Positions 8,312 to 17,609 of a DNA stretch of 64,000 bases are shown piece by piece. A program made the position numbers and the translations under genes. The stretch spans positions 4,278,001 to 4,342,000 of the forward strand of contig NZ_CP173427.1 of the NCBI RefSeq assembly GCF_045038035.1. Reading direction: 5' to 3'. The DNA comes from Paenibacillus_F chitinolyticus_A. Its GTDB lineage: Bacteria; Bacillota; Bacilli; Paenibacillales; NBRC-103111. Every line of letters starts with the position of its first letter. The first letter of the stretch is position 1. Under the pieces are notes generated by a model that saw only the letters and a program-made list of their open reading frames with translations, did not search any database and was not told the origin of the DNA.

Positions 8312-10129
8312 ATGCGGTCCAGACTCCGCAACAAGCTGATCGCCTTTATTCTGGCGGCTACGATCCTGCCGATCGCGACTTCTATTCTCGTCTCTCACTT
8401 CTATACGCAGTCCAGGCTGGAAGACAAAGCGATCCGGGACAATCTGAATCTGATTCACCAGGGAAAGCTCAATCTGGATACGTACCTCCAGAGCGTCGAG
8501 CAGAATATGAGGCTTCTCTACCACAATACCGTGATGATGGAAATACTGGAGAACCGGACGGATAACTTCTTCTCCGAGTCGCGTCTGTTTCTGACGGAGC
8601 AGGAAATTTTGCGCTCCATGCAGACGCTGAAATATGCGTCGCAGGATGTGCGGCAAGTTTACTTATATGTGGAACAAGCGCGCAAATCGTATCTTTTATC
8701 GGAAAACAGACTCGTGCGGACCGACCAGGGAGCCGCGCCGTTCAAACCGGACATCCGCCGGGAAGAGAGCCGGATTACGCCTCCCCATCCGATGTCCGCC
8801 TACGGCAAGCAGTTTTTCATCTACTCGTCCGGAGACGTATTCACCTACCAGACGGCTTTGACCAACATCGTGGACAACATTCCGCTCGGCTCTCTGTCGC
8901 TGGATTTCTCGCCCGACACGATCAAAGCGATCTGTGACGAGCTTTACACCAAAGGAAGCGAAGAACTTTATATTATCGGGCCGTCCGGCGAAATTATGTA
9001 CCAGGCCCATCCCGATCCCGAAGGAAGCAAGAAACCCGTGCCGTGGCTTCAGGAACTTAAGAAATCGGAAGCCCGGGCGGAACGCGGTTACTTCCGTTCG
9101 GAGGATGCTTCCTACAACGGCATTCATATTTACGAAACCATTCATGCACCCGGAGGCAGCTGGCTTCTCGTCAAAGGAGTTCCGGACTCCGTTCTTTACA
9201 AAAACCAGCGGGAGCTTACCGGCATATGGACGCTCGTCGGCGTTATTTTTCTGGGACTGGCTACCGTCGTGACGATCTATGTGTCCCTGCGGATGACGGC
9301 CCCCATCTCCGCGCTGATCGGCTATATGAACAAAATCGAGTCCGGGAACATGAACGTGGACATCCGGGTCAAAGCCGACGACGAGCTCGGCATACTCGCC
9401 AGACGCTTCCGTTCGATGATGCACACCATCAATGAATTGATTCTCCGGGAATATAAGCTGGAAGTCGCGAATAAAACGAATGAGCTGAAAGCGCTGCAGG
9501 CTCAGATTAACCCGCATTTCATTAATAATGCCCTGCAGTCGATCGCCGCCCGTTCCCTCCAGAAGGGAGACCGCGAGGTATATTCCCTGATTTCTTCGCT
9601 CGGCAAAATGATGCGGTACAGCATGAAAACGGAAGAAACGATCGTTCCGTTAAAAAGCGAATGGGACTATGCGAAGTCCTATATCAAGCTTCAAAAACAG
9701 CGTTTCCGGGACCAGTTTGAAGCGGAAATGGAGCTCGAACCCGGACTGGAATCGATTCTCGTGCCCAAAATGGTCGTCCAGCCGCTTGTCGAAAACTATT
9801 TCAAGCACGGATTCGACGGCAGCCGGAGCGATAACATCGTCCGCATCGTATGCCGCTCCACCGGTGACCGCAGCCTGCTTCACATCGAAGTCTCCGATAA
9901 CGGACTGGGCATCGGAGAGGACGAATTGACGGCGCTGCGTGCGGACCTGGAAGCCTGTATGGCCGAAATGGGCGAGCCCGGAAGCCATATCGGCCTGGCC
10001 AACGTGCTTTCCCGTCTGAAACTTTATTACCGGGAGCAGACCACCATGGAAATTGACCGCGGAGAAGACGGCGGTTTCCGCGTCTTGCTGACGATACCGA
10101 TTATGCAGGAAGAAGGTGAACCTGAATGA
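8312..10129 (+). CDS. Sensor histidine kinase, YesM family
   Basis: The 605-residue membrane kinase has helix 1 at about residues 8-30, a long extracytoplasmic sensor, helix 2 near 300-320, a HAMP linker, and a His_kinase/HATPase end. The phospho-acceptor is His402 in QINPHFINNALQ (family consensus NPHFLYN), followed by the N box VVQPLVENYFKHG and the G boxes. The ATG at 8312 follows AAGGGGGAATT. It overlaps the response-regulator gene by four bases and is divergent from a sugar transporter, the standard Paenibacillus layout for sensing an extracellular saccharide. Confidence 0.92.
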   Translation: MRSRLRNKLIAFILAATILPIATSILVSHFYTQSRLEDKAIRDNLNLIHQGKLNLDTYLQSVEQNMRLLYHNTVMMEILENRTDNFFSESRLFLTEQEILRSMQTLKYASQDVRQVYLYVEQARKSYLLSENRLVRTDQGAAPFKPDIRREESRITPPHPMSAYGKQFFIYSSGDVFTYQTALTNIVDNIPLGSLSLDFSPDTIKAICDELYTKGSEELYIIGPSGEIMYQAHPDPEGSKKPVPWLQELKKSEARAERGYFRSEDASYNGIHIYETIHAPGGSWLLVKGVPDSVLYKNQRELTGIWTLVGVIFLGLATVVTIYVSLRMTAPISALIGYMNKIESGNMNVDIRVKADDELGILARRFRSMMHTINELILREYKLEVANKTNELKALQAQINPHFINNALQSIAARSLQKGDREVYSLISSLGKMMRYSMKTEETIVPLKSEWDYAKSYIKLQKQRFRDQFEAEMELEPGLESILVPKMVVQPLVENYFKHGFDGSRSDNIVRIVCRSTGDRSLLHIEVSDNGLGIGEDELTALRADLEACMAEMGEPGSHIGLANVLSRLKLYYREQTTMEIDRGEDGGFRVLLTIPIMQEEGEPE

Positions 10130-11751
10130 AGGCGCTCATCATCGATGACGAAGCTCACGTCCGTGAGACGATCCGGCTGCTCGTGGACTGGCGGCAGTAT
10201 GGCATCACCGAAGTGCTGGAGGCTTCTTCCGGCGAAGAAGGCATCCGGCTGATGACTGCCGAGAAACCCCAGCTTGTCTTTACCGACATCATGATGCCGG
10301 GCCTGACGGGGCTTGACGTGCTCAGCCGGATCGCCGAGAGCGGCGTTCCGACCAAAGCGATCGTCATCAGCGGCTATGACGATTTCACTTACGTACGCAG
10401 CGCTCTCCAGTTCGGCAGCTTCGATTATCTGCTGAAGCCGATCGACGAGGATGAGCTGGAAGAAGCGGTCGGCCGGGCTGTCGCGGCCTGGCGCAGCGAA
10501 GAGAACGAACGCACCCAACGGCTGCAGTCGGAGACAAAAGCGAACCTGTACAAACCGATGCTGGCCGACAAGAGCTTCGTCCAGCTGCTGCTCGATCCCG
10601 AGCAGTATCCCCTTCACGCGGAAACGCTGGAGCGTGAATTCGGCATCGGGCGGGATCAGAAACAGGTGCTCGCCGCCGTCGTTTCCCTCCAGCCGCTCGA
10701 TGCGAGGCTGCAGGCGAAGTTCGAGAGCGCGATGGATCTGCTCTTGTTTGCAGTCACGAACATATGCAGCGAATTTATGAGCAAAAGCAATCTCGGCCTC
10801 GCGTTCCGCCACTGGCACCGTCATGCGGCCGTCCTGCTCTTCTTCGACCGTTTCCACCAGGCGGGCGCCATACTGGAAGAGATCAACGCGGGTCTGTACG
10901 CCGCCCTGCGCGGGAACTTCCACCTCGGCTACGGAACGGTCCAGCCGTTTCCCTCCGGGATTCAGCGCACGTTCCACGAAGCGGAGACGGCCCTTCAGCT
11001 GCGCAACCTCCGGGAGCAGGACATCTTCCTGCATCCCTACCACGTGCGCAGGCAGGCCCTCGGCACTCTGCAGGCGCCGCTGGCCGCACGCGAGGACGAG
11101 CTGACGCTGGCAGTCCGGATGAACGACTTGGCGGGCATCCGCCGCGTACTGGAGCAGTGGGAGCTGCAGATCCGCAAGCTCCCGTATATCCACACCCGCC
11201 AGCTGGAAATGTGGTGGCAGGAGTTCACCCTCCTGCACAGCCGGCTGCTGCTGGAGAACGAGGTCGATGAGGACGGCGAGGAACAGCTCGGCGCGGCGGA
11301 CGACTTGTCTTTCTGCCTGCCGCTTGACGAGCACGGAAAGCCGGACCTGTCCATCTGGACGAAGCGGATGGAATCCATTCTGACCGGCATCGCCCGGTTT
11401 CTGCTGCGGGGCGACCGGAATTCGGCGATCCGCAGCATCGAGAAATACGTGCGGCTTCATTACCGCGAACAAATTCTGCTTGACGATTTGTCCGAGAGGT
11501 TCCATCTCAGTCCAAGCCATATTTCCCGCTCGTTCAAGACCGAATTCGGAGAAAATTTATCGGATTACGTGACGCGTCTGCGCATTAACAAAGCCAAGCT
11601 GCTGCTGGCCGATCCGGAGCTGAAGATCAATACGGTCGCGGAAGCGGTCGGCTACCAGGACGAGAAATATTTCAGCCGCGCTTTCAAAAAAAGCGAAGGC
11701 ATCTCCCCGAATCTGTTCCGGAAGCGGAACGCTTGTCCGGCAGTGGATTAA
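10126..11751 (+). CDS. Response regulator, YesN/AraC type
   Basis: The 541-residue protein has a receiver domain (residues 1-120, phospho-acceptor Asp54 in FTDIMMPG, Lys104 in LLKPID), a long middle region, and a C-terminal AraC-type double helix-turn-helix (about 440-535). Partner of the kinase encoded just upstream. It probably activates the divergent transporter operon. Confidence 0.92.
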   Translation: MKALIIDDEAHVRETIRLLVDWRQYGITEVLEASSGEEGIRLMTAEKPQLVFTDIMMPGLTGLDVLSRIAESGVPTKAIVISGYDDFTYVRSALQFGSFDYLLKPIDEDELEEAVGRAVAAWRSEENERTQRLQSETKANLYKPMLADKSFVQLLLDPEQYPLHAETLEREFGIGRDQKQVLAAVVSLQPLDARLQAKFESAMDLLLFAVTNICSEFMSKSNLGLAFRHWHRHAAVLLFFDRFHQAGAILEEINAGLYAALRGNFHLGYGTVQPFPSGIQRTFHEAETALQLRNLREQDIFLHPYHVRRQALGTLQAPLAAREDELTLAVRMNDLAGIRRVLEQWELQIRKLPYIHTRQLEMWWQEFTLLHSRLLLENEVDEDGEEQLGAADDLSFCLPLDEHGKPDLSIWTKRMESILTGIARFLLRGDRNSAIRSIEKYVRLHYREQILLDDLSERFHLSPSHISRSFKTEFGENLSDYVTRLRINKAKLLLADPELKINTVAEAVGYQDEKYFSRAFKKSEGISPNLFRKRNACPAVD

Positions 11752-11838
11752 AAGGGCGGCTGGCCGGCTGTACAAGTGCCTTCTTACCCCGGTTTCATGC
11801 CGGCATTCCATGCAATCGATCTTTGCTTTGGTTCCATA

Positions 11839-11872
11839 AAGAAGCGGCGGCCCGCTCACGGGCCGCCGCTGT
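11839..11872. terminator. Bidirectional GC-rich terminator
   Basis: A perfect 12-bp stem (AGCGGCGGCCCG, loop CTCA, and complement) lies between the convergent response-regulator and YtxH genes; T-rich sequence follows on the plus side. Confidence 0.75.
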
Positions 11873-11884
11873 TCTTTTGCTTTT

Positions 11885-12226
11885 TTATTTGCCGAGAATG
11901 ACCAGATCCTGCGCCGCCTCGGAAGCCGCAATTTCCTCCGCCGCCAGCTTGCCGGGAATTTGGCCTTCACCGCCTTTAAAAGAGCGGATTCCTTCCGCCG
12001 CGTTGAGCGTAACTTCTTTCGCTTTGCCGACCAGCTCAGACGTCTTCTCCCCTACGGTGCGTGCGATTTCCTGCGTTTTCTCCGACACGTTGGCCGCCTG
12101 CACGGCAATATCCGAACGCAGCTCCTTGCCCGACTTGGGAGCGAATAGCAGCGCCGTCACCGCGCCCACAACACTTCCGAACAACGCTCCGAATACCAGA
12201 TCTTTCGTTCTTGTCGAGTTAGCCAT
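11885..12226 (-). CDS. YtxH domain protein
   Basis: The 113-residue protein starts with a glycine-zipper-like membrane segment FGALFGSVVGAVTALLFAPKSGKELR (about residues 12-37 in total), the signature of YtxH/GvpP-like envelope stress proteins, followed by an amphipathic Ala/Glu/Lys helix. B. subtilis ytxH belongs to the SigB/SigH general stress group. Here it may be expressed with the DUF948 gene upstream, as in ytxGHJ-type clusters. Confidence 0.82.
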   Translation of the reverse strand: MANSTRTKDLVFGALFGSVVGAVTALLFAPKSGKELRSDIAVQAANVSEKTQEIARTVGEKTSELVGKAKEVTLNAAEGIRSFKGGEGQIPGKLAAEEIAASEAAQDLVILGK

Positions 12227-12633
12227 TTACCATCTCTCCTTTAAAATTGGTGGGTCTTTCCGGACCGCGCGAACGTTATCCGGCAGTCCGGCTTTCCGGT
12301 GCATCCGCTCTCTGCCGATCGGCAGTCTAGCCCTTGCGTCAGCGGGGGGCGATACGTCGGTGGTCTGGCGGCTTTGGTTTGCGGCGTACGGCTCCTGGCT
12401 CCGGTTGCCTGCTTACGCCTTACGGCGTGCGGCTGTTGGCTCCGGTTCTCTGCTTGCGCCCTGCAGCGGACGGCTCCTGCCCTTCAGCCTTAAGCTCGAT
12501 CCTCAGCTCGTGCCTTCAGTTCGACTCGGCTCGTGCCTTCAGCTGTACCTTCCGCCTTTGATGCCGCGGCTTTAAGCTGCCGAAGACGGTAACGCCTCAT
12601 AGCTTCGGCTCCCGTATCCGCGGTTCTGCGCCA
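12227..12633. other. Intergenic region with degenerate direct repeats
   Basis: About 400 bp between the DUF948 and ytxH genes. No open frame has a ribosome site. Two imperfect copies of a 36-bp unit (around 12386-12421 and 12425-12460, sharing GGCTC..GGCTCCGGTT) plus a third part-copy near 12470, and two copies of GCTCGTGCCTTCAG (12506-12519 and 12529-12542), are visible. Function unknown. Confidence 0.5.
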
Positions 12634-13155
12634 TTACTGACCTTCCGGGGAAGCGCCGTTTCCCCGAGGGTCCGAGGACGGAGCGCCTGAATCCGGCGAA
12701 GATGCGGAGGACCCGGCTGCGGCTTCGCTTCTGCTGTTCTGCCACCGGCGCCACAGCTCGATTCCCGCAGCCGTCCAGTCGGCTGCTTCCACAATCCGGT
12801 TCTGCCGGGTATGTACAGCCTGCTGTACCTTCAGAACCGACTCCGCCAGTGCGGACGCCGCGCCGCCGACAGCTTCCGCGCCTTCATGCAGGGCGGCGCC
12901 GAAATTTGCCGCTCCGTCCAGAACACTCCGGGCGGTGCGGAGGTGCGACCGTGTCTCCGCGGCGAGCTCTCTCGTCTCCTCCAGAAGCTCCGCTGTCCGG
13001 TCCGCCGTCTCCTCCAGCCTCAGCCGGGACTGTCCGAGCGCTTCTTCCAGCCGGATCAGCGACTGCCGGAACGCCTGAAGCGCCAGCACCGCCTGCCAGA
13101 CCAGGATCGCAAATGCGATTGCCGCACAGACGGCGGACAATTCGATCCACGTCAT
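12634..13155 (-). CDS. DUF948 (YtxG-like) membrane protein
   Basis: The 173-residue protein has one N-terminal membrane helix (residues 3-27), a long Glu/Arg-rich coiled coil with LEEALGQSRLRLEETADRTA-like heptads (about 33-75), and a disordered Ser/Gly/Pro tail. This is the DUF948 layout found beside YtxH in Bacillales. The ATG at 13155 follows GGTGGCGAAAGG; the longer frame to 13335 overlaps the mnmH terminator and is unlikely. Confidence 0.8.
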   Translation of the reverse strand: MTWIELSAVCAAIAFAILVWQAVLALQAFRQSLIRLEEALGQSRLRLEETADRTAELLEETRELAAETRSHLRTARSVLDGAANFGAALHEGAEAVGGAASALAESVLKVQQAVHTRQNRIVEAADWTAAGIELWRRWQNSRSEAAAGSSASSPDSGAPSSDPRGNGASPEGQ

Positions 13156-13290
13156 CCTTTCGCCACCTCCGCTGTTAGTGTGCCCCCGCTGCGGCTGTCT
13201 GTCTTCTAGACGAATGCCCAGGGGATAATACAGTATAAGCGTATCTCCCGTTTTTGACACAGCTTCCGGAAGAAAAATGGGGAAAAACGT

Positions 13291-13332
13291 AAAAACACCC
13301 GTCCATCCCGCATAAAACGGGAGGAACGGGTG
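13291..13332 (-). terminator. Intrinsic terminator of selD-mnmH
   Basis: On the minus strand a CACCCGT..ACGGGTG stem with an inner CCCG..CGGG stem is followed by TTTTTACG. It closes the selenium operon. Confidence 0.8.
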
Positions 13333-13347
13333 CATGAAAAAAAATCG

Positions 13348-14418
13348 TCAGACCGCGTTCGATGACTGAACTTTAGGGCGGTAGCCCGGGAAACGCTCTT
13401 TCAGCTGAGCCGTGACCAAGCGGAAAGCTTCGTCCGTATCCGCGGCCTGCAGAGTAACGGTTTCCTTCTCATAGTTCTGCGCGGCATGCGCATAGCGGGG
13501 GTCGTAATAATGCTCCAGCATCAGAGCGACCGCCTCGCCGAACCGGTCTTCCTTCAAATACTGCTCGATGGCAGCCGCAATGGGCGAATGAATCCGCTTT
13601 TTAATGAGCTGATACGCATCGATACATTCTTCCTTATGCAAAGACGGCTGGTAGTCCGCCACGATATTGGCCACACGGCGCTCCATCGGAATATCCAGGA
13701 AAAGGGGGATGCCCGCTTCCTTGGCATTGAACAGGAAATCGGGCATGACTACCTTCCCGACGCGTTTGCTCTCGGCCTCCACGAGGACGAAAGGCTGTTC
13801 ATTGACTTCCATCAGCTCATGGACCAGCCTCGATTCGAACGTCTTCTGATTGCTGGGACGCAGGCCGATCTGGCCGAAAATAGAGCCGCGGTGCTGAGCC
13901 ATCGTCTCCAGATCCAGCACCGGATATCCCGCTTCTTTCAGCTTCTGAAGCAGCTCGGTTTTGCCCGAACCGGTCGGACCGCCGATCACGACGCAGACCG
14001 GCTTGAACTCGAACGTTTCCAGCTTTTCATGCGTCCATTTGCGGTAAGAACGAATTCCGCCCGACAGCCTGTACATCTGAATCCCCATCAGGGATGTCAC
14101 GGTCGCGGCGGTTTTGCTCCGCATGCCTCCGCGCCAGCAGAAGACGGCCTTCTGGCCGGGAATTTCTTCGAACTGTTTAATAAACGACGGCAGCTTGGCC
14201 GAAAAAATCTCCAGCCCCTTCTCCTTCGCCGCCTGAACGCTGACCTGTTTATAAATGGTGCCGACTTCTTTGCGTTCTTCGTTGTCGAACACCGGGATAT
14301 TTTGGCTCCCCGGGATGGTGAATTCTTCGAACTCCCCCTCCGAGCGCACATCGATCAGCTGGATGCCCCGCCGCTCCCGCAGCTCAAGCAGTTGTTCAAC
14401 CGTTATATCACGAAACAT
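13348..14418 (-). CDS. mnmH: tRNA 2-selenouridine synthase
   Basis: MnmH (SelU) replaces sulfur with selenium at the wobble 2-thiouridine of tRNAs, using selenophosphate from SelD. Seen: an N-terminal rhodanese domain with the catalytic Cys94 in FCWRGGMRS (E. coli Cys97), then a P-loop domain with GGPTGSGKTEL (about residues 147-157). The 356-residue length is normal. The ATG at 14418 has AAAGGAG 11 bases upstream; a GTG at 14430 lies too close to that site. It follows selD by 39 bp in the same direction and forms an operon with it. Confidence 0.93.
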   Translation of the reverse strand: MFRDITVEQLLELRERRGIQLIDVRSEGEFEEFTIPGSQNIPVFDNEERKEVGTIYKQVSVQAAKEKGLEIFSAKLPSFIKQFEEIPGQKAVFCWRGGMRSKTAATVTSLMGIQMYRLSGGIRSYRKWTHEKLETFEFKPVCVVIGGPTGSGKTELLQKLKEAGYPVLDLETMAQHRGSIFGQIGLRPSNQKTFESRLVHELMEVNEQPFVLVEAESKRVGKVVMPDFLFNAKEAGIPLFLDIPMERRVANIVADYQPSLHKEECIDAYQLIKKRIHSPIAAAIEQYLKEDRFGEAVALMLEHYYDPRYAHAAQNYEKETVTLQAADTDEAFRLVTAQLKERFPGYRPKVQSSNAV

Positions 14419-14457
14419 TGCTGCAAACACTCCTTTGATTTTCCGGAAAACGGGCAG

Positions 14458-15519
14458 TTAACGGATGGTCTTCGCGACGGCGATCCGTCCCGGATGATCG
14501 GCCGTCGTTTCGCCGATCATCGCCGCTTCGACGCCTGCGGCCAGCAGTCCGGCCAGCAGCTCGTCCGCATCCGCAGCCGCTGCCGAAATGAGCAGCCCGC
14601 CGGATGTCACCGCGTCGCACAGCATCCACTGGCCGATTTGATCGATAGACGGATCGAAATCGACCGTATCCTGTACGTGCGCGAAATTGTTCTTCGTGCC
14701 GCCCGGTACGAAGCCGGCCTCGGCCAGTTCCCGCACGCGCGGAAGAAACGGTACGTCATCGGCGCCGATGCGGATGCCGACACCGCTGCCTTTGGCAACC
14801 TCGGACGCGTGTCCGAGAAGCCCGAAGCCGGTTACGTCCGTGCACGCGTGGACTTCGAAACCGTCCATCACTTCGGCGGCCGTTTTGTTGAGGGTCGCCA
14901 TCACCGACGTGACGCGCTGCACTTCTTCCTCGCTGAGCTGATCTTTTTTGATGGACGTGGTCAAAATGCCCACCCCGATCGGCTTCGTCAGAATCAGCTT
15001 GTCCCCGGGCTTGGAACCGGCATTGGTCCGGACCCGGTCCGGATGGATCAGTCCCGTAACGGCAAGGCCGAATTTCGGCTCGTTATCGTCGATGGAATGG
15101 CCCCCCACAAGCGTAGCGCCGGCTTCCTGGACTTTATCGGCCGCCCCTCTCAAAATATCGGTAAGCACCTGCTTATCGAGCGTTTTGATCGGAAAAGCCA
15201 CGATGTTCAGCACGGTCAGCGGCTTGCCGCCCATGGCGTAAATATCGCTGATCGCGTTCGCTGCCGCAACCTGGCCGAAAGAATAAGGATCGTCTACAAT
15301 CGGTGTAAAAAAATCGACGGTCTGCACGAGAGCCAGATCATCGCTAAGTTTATATACTCCCGCATCGTCGCTCGTATCCAGACCGACAAGCAGATTCGGA
15401 TTCGGCAGCGGAGCCGGCATCCCCCGCAGAACTTGGGACAGATCGGCCGGACCGATTTTACAGCCGCAGCCTCCTTTGCTGGAGAGGGAAGTTAATTTGA
15501 CAGGTTGAGCATCTTTCAT
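14458..15519 (-). CDS. selD: Selenide, water dikinase
   Basis: SelD makes selenophosphate from selenide and ATP. The 353-residue protein has the N-terminal catalytic GGCGCKIGP motif with Cys instead of selenocysteine, and the AIRS-type ATP-binding segments (TVDFFTPIVDDPYSFGQVAA; GGHSIDDNEPKFGLAVTG). The ATG at 15519 is preceded by AAGGGTGA at five bases; an ATG six codons upstream contains that site and is not used in my call. With mnmH directly behind, its product most likely serves tRNA modification. Confidence 0.94.
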   Translation of the reverse strand: MKDAQPVKLTSLSSKGGCGCKIGPADLSQVLRGMPAPLPNPNLLVGLDTSDDAGVYKLSDDLALVQTVDFFTPIVDDPYSFGQVAAANAISDIYAMGGKPLTVLNIVAFPIKTLDKQVLTDILRGAADKVQEAGATLVGGHSIDDNEPKFGLAVTGLIHPDRVRTNAGSKPGDKLILTKPIGVGILTTSIKKDQLSEEEVQRVTSVMATLNKTAAEVMDGFEVHACTDVTGFGLLGHASEVAKGSGVGIRIGADDVPFLPRVRELAEAGFVPGGTKNNFAHVQDTVDFDPSIDQIGQWMLCDAVTSGGLLISAAAADADELLAGLLAAGVEAAMIGETTADHPGRIAVAKTIR

Positions 15520-15866
15520 GGGGTTCACCCTTTTCACACAGAATGGTTGACGCGCTTCTTCTATTGTATACCAAGCTTGCGGTTTCTTAAAATAATCTTG
15601 TCCTTATAAGGCTTGTTGACCGTATTTTCGGATAGCGCTTGTTGACAGTACTTGTTTAAGCCTATTGATCGTTCACGCGGAGTATATGGAAAACGCTTCT
15701 CCCTTTGATCGGTTACAGCGGAACGCTGCCGGTCGTCGGCTTACATATCGGCTCGTTCTGTCCTTCTTCCCTCCCGGTTGCTCATGACGGCGCGCCTTTT
15801 CATGTGATAACATGAAGCTATACGGGAGTCTCTCCCGCTTAAACAACCGAAAGCGAGTGAACGACA
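15520..15866. other. Divergent promoter region selD / KDPG aldolase
   Basis: About 350 bp with no open frame of note. GCTTGTTGAC occurs twice, 29 bp apart (15611 and 15640), the second giving a TTGACA hexamer at 15642. No riboswitch or operator was recognised. Confidence 0.4.
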
Positions 15867-16526
15867 GTGGAACGTGAACAGGGACTCCAGGAACTGGAAC
15901 GCACCCGACTAATCGCCATTCTCCGGGGCGTCAAACCGGGACAAATTATCCGTACGGCCGAAGCGATGCTGGAAGGCGGTGTTACCGTTCTCGAAGTAAC
16001 GCTTAATACGGACGGGGCACTGGGTATGATCCGAGAACTGAGAAGCAGGCTCGGCGGCCGCATGTTTATCGGAGCGGGCACCGTTCTGGATTTGGAGGAC
16101 GCCAGGCAGGCCATCGAAGCCGGCGCCTCCTTCCTCGTCACTCCGAACACCGATGAGGCCGTGATCGCTTATTCGGTTTCGCAAGGCATCTCGATCTTCC
16201 CCGGCGCGATGACGCCGACCGAGATCGTCCGGGCCTGGAAAGCCGGCGCGCAGGCCGTCAAAGTATTCCCGAGCACCGGACTAGGGCTCACCTACATACG
16301 CGAGTTGATGGGACCGCTGGACCGGGTGCCTATGGTCGCCGTCGGCGGCGTCACGGCCGGCAATATCGGCGAATATTTGCAAGCGGGCTGCTATGCGGCC
16401 GGCGTAGGCAGCTCCTTGTGCAAGCTCGCCGATATCGATGCGGGCCGCTTCGACGTCATCACCGCGAATGCGCGCCGGTTTGCGGAAGCCGTCTCCCAGT
16501 GGAGGGAAGCCGCGTGGACTTCCTGA
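15867..16526 (+). CDS. eda: 2-keto-3-deoxy-6-phosphogluconate aldolase
   Basis: The 219-residue class I aldolase cleaves KDPG to pyruvate and glyceraldehyde 3-phosphate. Seen: the Glu of LRGVKPGQ/LEVTLNT, the GAGTV stretch, VTPNTDEAVI, and the Schiff-base Lys in QAVKVFPS (around residue 132). Translation appears to start at GTG 15867 with GAGTGA upstream. The PhnP-like hydrolase gene overlaps its 3' end by 13 bp. No kdgK or uronate genes are adjacent. Confidence 0.92.
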   Translation: MEREQGLQELERTRLIAILRGVKPGQIIRTAEAMLEGGVTVLEVTLNTDGALGMIRELRSRLGGRMFIGAGTVLDLEDARQAIEAGASFLVTPNTDEAVIAYSVSQGISIFPGAMTPTEIVRAWKAGAQAVKVFPSTGLGLTYIRELMGPLDRVPMVAVGGVTAGNIGEYLQAGCYAAGVGSSLCKLADIDAGRFDVITANARRFAEAVSQWREAAWTS

Positions 16527-17299
16527 CCTTTCTCGGCACCGGCGACTCGATGGGCGTCCCCCGCGCCTACTGCGATTGCGCCGTCTGCACGGAAGCCCGC
16601 ACAACCGGGGCCAACCGCAGACTGCGCTCGTCCGCCCTGCTGGACACCGGCGCGGCCGAAGGGAGCCTGCTCCTCGACTGCGGGCCGAGCTGGGGCCTGC
16701 AAATGGAGCGGGCCGGCCTTAGAGATCTGCGCCATGTGCTCATTACCCATGCGCATTACGACCATATCGGCGGCCTTCCGGAATACGCCGATCTATGCCG
16801 CTGGCTGGGCATCCGCGGCAAAGTGTATGCCGCCGCGGAGGTCGTGGACCGGATCCGCGCCATCTTTCCCTGGATCGACCGCAATCTCGATTATATCACG
16901 GTCGATGAAGGGTTCTCCTTCGGCGGATGGGAGATCCGCCTGTGGAAGGTAACGCACGGGGCAAACGGATTTTCCTTTGCCCTGCGGTTCGACCGCAAGG
17001 AGGACTACAGCTTCGTCTACTGTCCCGATTCCATCAGTTTGAACGAACAGGAAAAAGCTCCTATGCGAGGTCTTGATCTCCTTGTGCTCGGCACGAGCTT
17101 CTACAAGGAAGAAGGGGCCGGCCGCTCCGTCTACGATGTGACGGAAGCGCTTGAGCTGCTGCGGGAAGTGCAACCGTGCCGCGCTGTTTTCACGCATCTG
17201 TCGCACGGAATCGACCTGCTGGAGGACTACGCGCTTCCCTCCGGAGTCAGATTCGCCCAAGCCGGGTTGAGTATTGCTCTTTCCCGCGATTCCGGCTAA
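16514..17299 (+). CDS. PhnP-like metallo-beta-lactamase-fold hydrolase
   Basis: The 261-residue protein has the metal-binding HAHYDHIGG motif, the CDCAVC cysteine cluster after GVPRAY and the C-terminal THLSHGIDL..LPSGV pattern, all seen in the PhnP/phosphodiesterase branch. PhnP opens cyclic ribose phosphates in phosphonate breakdown; relatives of unknown substrate are common in Firmicutes. The start is GTG 16514, eight bases behind the excellent GGAGGGAAG site, inside the eda gene, so expression is coupled to the aldolase. No phn genes are near, so I do not assign the PhnP reaction. Confidence 0.82.
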   Translation: MDFLTFLGTGDSMGVPRAYCDCAVCTEARTTGANRRLRSSALLDTGAAEGSLLLDCGPSWGLQMERAGLRDLRHVLITHAHYDHIGGLPEYADLCRWLGIRGKVYAAAEVVDRIRAIFPWIDRNLDYITVDEGFSFGGWEIRLWKVTHGANGFSFALRFDRKEDYSFVYCPDSISLNEQEKAPMRGLDLLVLGTSFYKEEGAGRSVYDVTEALELLREVQPCRAVFTHLSHGIDLLEDYALPSGVRFAQAGLSIALSRDSG

Positions 17300-17529
17300 C
17301 GGCAGGCTCCTGCGCTCCGTGCGGATAAGAAGCGCGATGCCGCACGAGCAGCCTGCTATACAGCCGCTCCCGCTCCAATGATGCAGCATTGTGTTCTCCG
17401 CAGCCTCCGGTGAAGCTTGGCCGCTGTCTTCATCCCGTCATCTTATTCCGGACCGGTACCCGGTAGTAGAAGGAATGGCCCTAGGCATGGCCCCCGTTCC
17501 CCCATATTCTTAGGCAGCTCCATACAGGC

Positions 17530-17584
17530 AAAAAGAAGAAGCCCGCCCCGACGTCCGTAAGGACAAGGTTGGCTTCTTCTTTTC
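17530..17584 (-). terminator. Terminator of the SufR-like gene
   Basis: On the minus strand GAAGAAGCC pairs with GGCTTCTTC around an inner hairpin and is followed by TTTTTG. The rest of 17300-17609 holds no gene I can support. Confidence 0.75.
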
Positions 17585-17609
17585 GTTTTAACGCGGCCGG
17601 TTCTATAAA

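Noticed and set aside
10027..11520. 497-codon frame opposite the response regulator
   Set aside because: Antisense shadow of a clear YesN-type gene; high GC at third positions leaves long antisense frames open.
12299..12754. Open frames over the DUF948/ytxH gap
   Set aside because: Repetitive, no ribosome sites, low-complexity translations.
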